The translations under genes and the position numbers were made by a program. Under the pieces are notes generated by a model, which did not search any database, had not been told where the DNA came from, and was given only the letters and a program-made list of their open reading frames with translations. Of a stretch of DNA of 64,000 nucleotides, positions 58,765-64,000 are shown piece by piece. The stretch is from Massilia oculi (GTDB lineage: Bacteria > Pseudomonadota > Gammaproteobacteria > Burkholderiales > Burkholderiaceae_D), in the NCBI RefSeq assembly GCF_003143515.1, contig NZ_CP029343.1, positions 2,604,001 through 2,668,000 of the forward strand, given 5' to 3'. Numbering within the stretch: the first letter of the stretch is position 1; each line of letters starts with the position of its first letter.

Positions 58765-59711
58765 TGCGGGAGCGGCGCGCGCCGTGCGAAGTTGCGGGCG
58801 GCGTCGGTCACGCGCAGGTCGAGCGAACTGGCCACCCCTTCGTTGATGATGGTGCGGAAGTAGCGCGGGAACTGCGGCGGATCGAGTTCGCCGGTGCGCA
58901 CGAAGTCGGCGGCCAGCTCGGCCACCTGGGCGTTGATCTCCTCGATCTCGGAATACGTGGTGGCCAGCGCGCCCACCTTGACCATGTCGGCCGAGAAGCC
59001 GATCACGCCCTGCTTGCGGCGGTAGGTCGAGAGCAGGATATTGCGCACGTTCTCGGCGTTGTAGATGTCGCTGTCGGGCAGCGCCAGCAGGGTCTCGGCG
59101 CGCGTCATGCTGTTGAGCGTGTGATTCAGGTCTTCGCCCGGCGTATACATCTGGATCTCGGTGGCCTCGTGCAGCACCGGCCGCAGGAAAGCGGTGTCCG
59201 GGCCGAGCAGCACGCCGACCCGCACCGGGCGGCCGTACAGCAATTCGGCCAGGCGCATCTGGTCGTTCGGCGCCGGCTCGGCATAGATGGCGGTCATGGC
59301 CATGCGGCGCTGCTTGGGCAGGCGCGCGGTGAGCGTGCGCCACACCTGGCTCGAGGTGTACGCCGAGATCACCACGCAATCGCAGCGGCGCGACAGCGCG
59401 TCGCGCAGCGCGGTCGGACCGATCGCCACGTACAGCATGCGGCGCTTCTGCGCCAGCTCGGTGCGGAAGGCGGCGAAGGTGGGCACCAGGCGCTTGTACA
59501 GGTCGTCGGCGATGCGGTGGGTGACGGCGCTGTCGTCGCCGGTCAGGATCTGGAAGCGGTAGCCCTGCGCTTCTTCGCGTTCGCGCTCGACCTGCTGGGC
59601 GGCGTGGACGCTGCCGGCCGACAGCGCCAGCATGAAGGCAAGGACCAGTAGCGGCGCCAGCGCGGGCGCGCGCCTGCGCTGGTGGGGCATGCGGCGCGGG
59701 AGGATGGCCAT
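58761..59711 (-). CDS. Periplasmic substrate-binding-like protein (PF04392-type) of a sensor operon
   Basis: This 316-residue protein has a basic N-terminus and a signal peptide (core LLVLAFMLALSAGSVHA). The mature part has two lobes resembling the ABC substrate-binding fold of the PF04392 group: RRMLYVAIGPTALRDAL, PVRVGVLLGPDTAFLRPVL and RKQGVIGFSADMVKVGALATTYSEI. No ABC permease or ATPase is encoded nearby. It lies between response regulator and kinase genes, so it is more likely a sensory subunit than a transporter part. The first ATG is four bases after the regulator stop codon; an in-frame ATG at 59690 is possible. Confidence 0.78.
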   Translation of the reverse strand: MAILPRRMPHQRRRAPALAPLLVLAFMLALSAGSVHAAQQVEREREEAQGYRFQILTGDDSAVTHRIADDLYKRLVPTFAAFRTELAQKRRMLYVAIGPTALRDALSRRCDCVVISAYTSSQVWRTLTARLPKQRRMAMTAIYAEPAPNDQMRLAELLYGRPVRVGVLLGPDTAFLRPVLHEATEIQMYTPGEDLNHTLNSMTRAETLLALPDSDIYNAENVRNILLSTYRRKQGVIGFSADMVKVGALATTYSEIEEINAQVAELAADFVRTGELDPPQFPRYFRTIINEGVASSLDLRVTDAARNFARRAPLPQ

Positions 59712-59715
59712 CGCG

Positions 59716-60366
59716 TCAGGGCTCGATCAGGCCGTGCTTGACCGCCAGCAGCGTGATGCTGGCCTGGCGGTGCACGCCCAGCTTTTCCTTGATCGACTGG
59801 CTGATGTTGCTGATGGTCTTGGTCGACAGGTCGAGGCGCTCCGCGATCTCGGCATTGGTCATGCCCTCGGCCATCAGCTTGAAGATCTCCAGTCCGCGCT
59901 CGTCGAGCTGCGACTGCGGCGTGACTTCGCCGCGCACCGCCATGCTGGCCAGGCGCGAAGCGATATGCGGCAGGAAGTACAGCTTGCCCTCGTGGGCATG
60001 GCGCACCGCGGTGGCCAGGTCGGCCGGGTCGCAATCCTTGGTGACGAAGGCGTGGGCGCCGAGGCGGTAGGTTTCCTTGATCAGGCTGTCCTGGTCAAAC
60101 TGGCTCAGGAAGACGATCTTGGCCGACGGGTCGGACTTGAGGATGGCCTGGGCCGCGTCCATGCCGGTCAGCTCGGTGCCGAAGCGCATGTCGAGCACGG
60201 CGACGTCGGGATGCTCGGCGGCGTACAGCGCGGTCGCCTCGTTCGGGGTCTTGGCCTGCCCCACCACCTGCATGCCTGCCGCTTCGAGCGACATGGCGAA
60301 ACCGGTCATGACGATCGGGTGATCATCCGCGAGCATGACGCGGATGGGTTTGTTCTGTTCTGCCAA
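59716..60366 (-). CDS. LuxR/NarL-type response regulator
   Basis: This 216-residue regulator has a receiver domain with acidic pocket D14-D15 and phospho-acceptor D59 in VAVLDMRF, and a C-terminal LuxR helix-turn-helix (LDERGLEIFKLMAEGMTNAEIAERLDLSTKTISNISQSIKEKLGVHRQASITLLAVKHGLI). A TTG start at 60366 is proposed: AGGAG lies seven bases upstream, and the protein then begins MAEQNKPIRVMLADDHP as in relatives; no in-frame ATG gives a sensible N-terminus. It is the first gene of the operon that continues with the binding protein, kinase and M14 peptidase. Confidence 0.9.
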   Translation of the reverse strand: MAEQNKPIRVMLADDHPIVMTGFAMSLEAAGMQVVGQAKTPNEATALYAAEHPDVAVLDMRFGTELTGMDAAQAILKSDPSAKIVFLSQFDQDSLIKETYRLGAHAFVTKDCDPADLATAVRHAHEGKLYFLPHIASRLASMAVRGEVTPQSQLDERGLEIFKLMAEGMTNAEIAERLDLSTKTISNISQSIKEKLGVHRQASITLLAVKHGLIEP

Positions 60367-60561
60367 TTTGATTCTCCTGGCGCGTGGCCGGTGTGCTTTG
60401 CCAGTGTCTGGCGTGGGTCTGGCTTTGCTGAGGCCGGGGCGAAAAGCCACGGCACAGTTGGGAATTATTTCATACAACGGGCGGGGAAGCGAATGGAAAG
60501 GCGGAGAACTTTTGTGCTCTGCAACCGGCGTTTTTGAGGCGCTTCCTTTTGCTGGACGCAT

Positions 60562-60585
60562 GGACGGCGGAGCCGTCCACCCTAT
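60562..60585. repeat. GGACGGC palindrome with CCACCCTA tail
   Basis: GGACGGC-GGA-GCCGTCC is a perfect 7-bp stem with a 3-base loop, followed by ACCCTAT. The GTCCACCCTA signature is shared with the element at 23428-23475. Such elements recur in the intergenic regions of this bacterial group as I know it. Confidence 0.5.
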
Positions 60586-60648
60586 GGTTAGCACTGCTTG
60601 GTACGCTGACGCACACACAACTAGAAACAATTTTGCCAGATTATGGAT

Positions 60649-60677
60649 TTGCAAATTGCTAGGACATAGCATATATT
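60649..60677 (+). promoter_or_regulatory. Candidate tonB promoter
   Basis: TTGCAA (60649-60654) and TATATT (60672-60677) are separated by 17 bases in an AT-rich stretch. The leader would be about 80 bases long and ends in a strong ribosome binding site, AAGGAGGT (60753-60760). Confidence 0.5.
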
Positions 60678-60764
60678 GATTCCAATGAGCTGTAGATATG
60701 CATTCTTCCAAGGTAGTAAACCTGGCCATTCCGAGGGATGGCGGGACGAATAAAGGAGGTTGCC

Positions 60765-61427
60765 ATGCATTTTTCTGACATCAATCAAGGCGCCGGCGGC
60801 AAGGCCGGCAAGTTCGCCCTGGTGGCCGGCCTGCACGTGCTGGTGGCGATGGGCGTCATCAGCACCATGAACGCCAAGTCGATTTCGCTGCCCGCCATGC
60901 TCGAAGACAAGCTGGTGTGGATCCAGCCGGAAGTCCCGCCGCCGGCGCCTCCGCCCGAGCCACCCAAGCCGCAAGTGAAGGCCGCACCACCCGAGGTCGT
61001 GGTGCCCAAAGTGGAAGTCGACATCGCCGAGCCGCCACCCGAACAGGTCATCGAAGCGAGCACCGAGCCATCGCCGGAACCAGTCCAGCAGGCGCAATCC
61101 GAAGCCCCGCCACAGCCGGCCGCCGAGCCGTCGTCGAACAGCGGCCAGATGCGTAGCGCCGTGCTGGCCGACGCCAACGGCTGCGCCAAACCCGATTATC
61201 CGGTGCGCGCTGCGCGCAATGGCGAGACCGGAACCGTGACCCTGGCGCTGCTGGTCGGGACCGATGGCCGGGTGCAGGACTCCCGCATCCAGTCTTCCAG
61301 CGGCTCGCGTGAGCTCGATCGCGCCGCCGTGAATGCCCTGAGCCTGTGCAAATTCCAGCCGGCGATGAACGGCGGCACAGCCGAAGCCGGGTGGGCGCAG
61401 CTCGCCTACGTCTGGACGCTCGAGTAA
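60765..61427 (+). CDS. TonB-family energy transducer
   Basis: This 220-residue protein has a short cytoplasmic N-terminus, one membrane helix (about residues 15-35), a Pro-rich periplasmic spacer with PPPAPPPEPPKPQ and a C-terminal TonB domain (CAKPDYPVRAARNGETGTVTLALLVGTDGRVQDSRIQSSSGSRELDRAAVNAL). It would energise TonB-dependent receptors such as the one at 9770. No exbB or exbD gene is adjacent. Translation starts at the ATG at 60765 behind a near-perfect Shine-Dalgarno sequence. Confidence 0.92.
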   Translation: MHFSDINQGAGGKAGKFALVAGLHVLVAMGVISTMNAKSISLPAMLEDKLVWIQPEVPPPAPPPEPPKPQVKAAPPEVVVPKVEVDIAEPPPEQVIEASTEPSPEPVQQAQSEAPPQPAAEPSSNSGQMRSAVLADANGCAKPDYPVRAARNGETGTVTLALLVGTDGRVQDSRIQSSSGSRELDRAAVNALSLCKFQPAMNGGTAEAGWAQLAYVWTLE

Positions 61428-61445
61428 GCCCCCCTTTCCTCTTTT

Positions 61446-61478
61446 AGCCCGCCCCTCTTGATTCGGCGGGCTTTTTTT
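61446..61478 (+). terminator. Rho-independent terminator after tonB
   Basis: AGCCCGCC pairs with GGCGGGCT across an 11-base loop and is followed by a run of seven T. It lies 18 bases after the tonB stop codon and isolates tonB from the next gene. Confidence 0.9.
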
Positions 61479-61547
61479 CGTCCCTATGACAGGTGCATAG
61501 ACGCCTGCGGGGGCATCCGATCCACCACGACACTGGAGAGAGAACCA

Positions 61548-63791
61548 ATGGATGCTGCAAGCGCGCCGATGCCGGCGCTACGTCTCACGGGTTTCATGCA
61601 CGCCCTTGCCGGCTGCCTGGGACTGGCCGTCCTGGCCATCATAGCTTGGATGGCGTTGGCGCAACCGGCGCTGCCCGAACCGAAGGTACAGATCGCGGCC
61701 GGCAGCTGGAGCGCCCGCGTACAGGAGCACGTGCGGGTGCTGGGGGCCGCGCCGCGTTCGATCGCGACCGATGGCAATGCCCGGGCGCGCGCATACCTGC
61801 TTGCAGAACTGCGGGCGATGGACCTGGCGCCGACAGTGCAGCGCGCCACGGTGCGCAAGTCGGTCGTCCATTATTTTGGCGCCATCCACAACACGATCGG
61901 CGTCGTCCATAACGTCGTCGCCAGGATTCCCGGCAGCGCGCTGGATGCGGGCCGCCGCCCGGCGCTGCTGCTCACGACGCACTACGACAGCGGCAACGCC
62001 GTGCGCGATACCGCGCGCGGCGCCGCCACCATGGCGGCCCTGCTCGAAACGGCGCGCTCCCTGCGCGCTGCGCCGCCCGCCAACGACGTCGTGCTGCTGT
62101 TCGCCGACGGCCACCACATCGGCGCGCTGGGCGCCAAGGGCTTCGCCGAACAGCATCCACTGGCCGCCACCATCGGCCTGGCGCTCAAGTTCGATCCGGC
62201 CGGCGATGCGGGACTGCGCCTGGTCGAGACCAGCGGCGCGGGCGGCGCCGCGCTGGCCGGCTGGATGCGCGCCGCGCCCGAGTTGCGCGGCTCTTCGCTC
62301 GAGACGACCCTGGCGCGCATGCTGAACGACGCGCCACACGTCGGTCCGCTGGCGGCGCTCGATGCGCCGGTGCTGCTGTTCGCCGGCGGCGAGCACGATC
62401 CGCGGCAGCTGGGCGACGCGATGCTGCGCCTGGCGCAGGCCTACGGCGACACGCCTCTCACGCGCGGGACGCAGGCGGCCGCCGCCTATTTCTCGCTGCC
62501 CGTCGTGGGCCTGGTCCAGCACGCGGCCTGGCTCGCCTGGGCGCCGGCGATCCTGTCCTGCCTGATGCTGGGATTCGCCTGGCGCCGCCAGTTCGGCGCG
62601 GATGGCGCGGTCGAGGCGGCGCAGGGCGTGTTCGGCGTGTGCTTCCTGCTGCTCGTGGTGCGCGTCGGCAGCTGGACCTGGCGCGAAGAGATTGCCGCCG
62701 CCGGTCTCGCGGGCGAGCAGCGCCTGCCGCTGGTGGTGTTGGTCGTGGCAAGCTGCGTCTTCGTCGCGGGGCTGTATCTGTTCCGGCGCAGCGTCGGCGC
62801 CGCGGCGATGGTGCTCGGCGCGCTGGCCTGGCCTGCGCTGACGCTGCTGCTTGTCATCGTCTTCTTGCCCGGCGCCGCCTACGTGCTGGCCTGGCCGCTG
62901 GCGGCGGCGCTGGCCGCCTTCCTGGTCCTGCAGTCGCGCTGGGGCCAGCGCCCGGCCTTCGCCCCGCGGCTGCTGGTATTGGTGGCCGGCCTGGCGCCGG
63001 CCGCGGCGCTGTTTCCGCCGGCGCTGCGCGATGCCTGGCTGCTGCTCGCGCCGCACCACATGTACCTGCCGCCGATGCTGATGGCGCTGCCGATGCTGTG
63101 CTTCGCCAGCCTGCTGCTGGTGCTGTCCATCGCGCCGACCGTCGGCGCCATGCTGGCGCTGCTGGCCGCAAGCTGCTTCGTCCTGCCGGGACAGGCGGCG
63201 CCGCGCGCCACTCTGGCACCCGCATCCGATGGCCTCGAACGCCTGGTCTACTACAAGGACGCGAACACCTGGCGCGCGTACTGGCTGCTGCCGGAGCAGC
63301 CTCTCGACGACTGGCGCCGCCAGCTGTTCCCCGGCCGGCAGCCGACCATCTTCGTCGAAGTCTTCGGCTGGAACAGCCCGCGCCAATGGTATGCCGAAGC
63401 GCCGCGCGAGGATGCGATCGCCTTCCCAGAATGCTTCGCCCTGCTCAACACCGTTGGCAAGGTGCGACGCGGCACGTTCACTGTGCGTTCGAAGAATCGC
63501 GCGCCGCACATCGAGCTGCGCATGTCGGGCGCCAAGGCGCTGCGCTCGCGGCTCGACGGCGTGCCGCTCACGTCGAAGGAGGCGCCGTGGCTGCTGTCGC
63601 TGTACGGGATGGAAGACCGGGTGCTGCACTTCGAGATCGAGAGCGCGCCCGATGAGATTTTCGCGATCACCGTGCAGGAGCGCATGCCCGGCCTGCCCCA
63701 GCACCTGCTACCGTCGCGCGACGAAGACGCCCCGTATTTACGGGAACAATCGGGAATGACGATGTCCACCGATATCCTGCGATTTTATTGA
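61548..63791 (+). CDS. Membrane-bound M28-like peptidase with altered active site
   Basis: This 747-residue protein has an N-terminal membrane helix (about 18-38), an M28 aminopeptidase-like domain (about 55-305) and then about eight hydrophobic segments (350-560) before a soluble C-terminal domain. M28 landmarks are H145 (THYDSG), D154 (RDTARG), D216 (LKFDPAG) and H283 (GGEHDP). However the usual catalytic/zinc Glu-Glu pair (as in DGEEAGLLGA) is replaced by H189-H190 in ADGHHIGALGAKGF, so normal peptidase chemistry is doubtful. The ATG at 61548 follows GGAGAG; the open frame upstream runs into the tonB terminator. Confidence 0.78.
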   Translation: MDAASAPMPALRLTGFMHALAGCLGLAVLAIIAWMALAQPALPEPKVQIAAGSWSARVQEHVRVLGAAPRSIATDGNARARAYLLAELRAMDLAPTVQRATVRKSVVHYFGAIHNTIGVVHNVVARIPGSALDAGRRPALLLTTHYDSGNAVRDTARGAATMAALLETARSLRAAPPANDVVLLFADGHHIGALGAKGFAEQHPLAATIGLALKFDPAGDAGLRLVETSGAGGAALAGWMRAAPELRGSSLETTLARMLNDAPHVGPLAALDAPVLLFAGGEHDPRQLGDAMLRLAQAYGDTPLTRGTQAAAAYFSLPVVGLVQHAAWLAWAPAILSCLMLGFAWRRQFGADGAVEAAQGVFGVCFLLLVVRVGSWTWREEIAAAGLAGEQRLPLVVLVVASCVFVAGLYLFRRSVGAAAMVLGALAWPALTLLLVIVFLPGAAYVLAWPLAAALAAFLVLQSRWGQRPAFAPRLLVLVAGLAPAAALFPPALRDAWLLLAPHHMYLPPMLMALPMLCFASLLLVLSIAPTVGAMLALLAASCFVLPGQAAPRATLAPASDGLERLVYYKDANTWRAYWLLPEQPLDDWRRQLFPGRQPTIFVEVFGWNSPRQWYAEAPREDAIAFPECFALLNTVGKVRRGTFTVRSKNRAPHIELRMSGAKALRSRLDGVPLTSKEAPWLLSLYGMEDRVLHFEIESAPDEIFAITVQERMPGLPQHLLPSRDEDAPYLREQSGMTMSTDILRFY

Positions 63792-63862
63792 AGACTTGTC
63801 ATAGAATGTTCCGCGCACGCCACGAACGTGCCCTTCCCGATCAACTCAAGTCGCAGGATTTC

Positions 63863-64000
63863 ATGTACAAGATCGTCTCTTCCCTCGTCCTCACCGCCGT
63901 CGCCGGCAGCCTGGCGCTGGCCTATCCGGCCCACGCACAAGCTCAAACCGTCCAGGAAGCGCCGCTGCGCGCGCACCTGGCCCACCTGTCCGACGACGCC
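63863..64000 (+). CDS. Exported protein, probably M28 family peptidase (3' partial)
   Basis: The visible 46 residues begin with a signal peptide (MYKIVSSLVLTAVAGSLALAYPAHAQA) and continue into LRAHLAHLSDDA, which resembles the segment that opens the mature part of many secreted M28 aminopeptidases (LxxHVxFLADDxLEGR). The gene runs off the window. Placement directly behind another M28-like gene supports the call, but the catalytic part is not visible. Confidence 0.55.
   Translation, partial: MYKIVSSLVLTAVAGSLALAYPAHAQAQTVQEAPLRAHLAHLSDDA

Larger units (their letters stand above)
60367..60764. promoter_or_regulatory. Divergent intergenic region between the response regulator operon and tonB
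   Basis: This 398-base stretch has no convincing gene. It holds the palindrome at 60562-60585 and the tonB promoter candidate at 60649-60677. I could not identify a clear leftward promoter for the regulator operon. Confidence 0.5.

Overview
The window is a GC-rich, gene-dense bacterial chromosome segment. The protein types and the intergenic style (NtrC/NtrY pair, TldD/TldE pairs, NdvB-type glucan synthase, GGTGGAC-type intergenic palindromes) suggest a betaproteobacterium of the Oxalobacteraceae, close to Massilia or its relatives. This placement is an inference from protein flavour; no rRNA or tRNA gene is visible. I see no CRISPR array, insertion sequence or prophage. 46 protein genes are called, two of them cut by the window edges.

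Layout. 1-0.45 kb: the end of a YbhB/PEBP-like protein. 0.6-7.9 kb: an export operon (HlyD adaptor, ABC ATPase, two FtsX/MacB-type permeases) that runs directly into an NtrC-type regulator and an NtrY-type kinase; a near-consensus sigma-54 promoter lies in front. 8-13.2 kb: a spermidine synthase-like protein, two unrecognised small genes, a TonB-dependent receptor and a CDF metal transporter. 13.3-26.5 kb: a ten-gene minus-strand operon with two tandem TldD-TldE peptidase pairs (each TldD has a Tat signal), DUF4159, a MoxR ATPase, DUF58, a BatA-like protein and two large membrane proteins. It also has a near-consensus sigma-54 promoter. This is the most unusual block.

26.8-36.7 kb: an exported methyltransferase-like protein, an S1C protease, a serine hydrolase plus M1 peptidase pair, a TMEM165-type Mn exporter, a PHP metallohydrolase, a LysR regulator and RidA. 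36.8-40.2 kb: a GH92 mannosidase with its LacI regulator and a candidate operator. 40.2-49.2 kb: a 2,701-residue cyclic beta-1,2-glucan synthase followed at once by a Tsx-like outer-membrane protein. 49.4-51.6 kb: a cysteine desulfurase-rhodanese fusion divergent from an Lrp-type regulator. 51.7-54.7 kb: an orphan amino-acid binding protein and a DUF885 peptidase.

54.7-60.4 kb: a DUF6928 protein, then a tight four-gene operon of response regulator, periplasmic binding protein, histidine kinase and M14 carboxypeptidase. 60.8-64 kb: TonB, a membrane M28-like protein whose catalytic Glu-Glu is His-His, and the start of a second exported protein that looks like M28.

Two themes recur. Peptidases are very abundant (TldD/E twice, M1, M14, M28, DUF885, S1C, a beta-lactamase-fold hydrolase). 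Control is layered: two sigma-54 sites, two two-component systems, and LacI, LysR and Lrp regulators each next to a candidate palindromic site.
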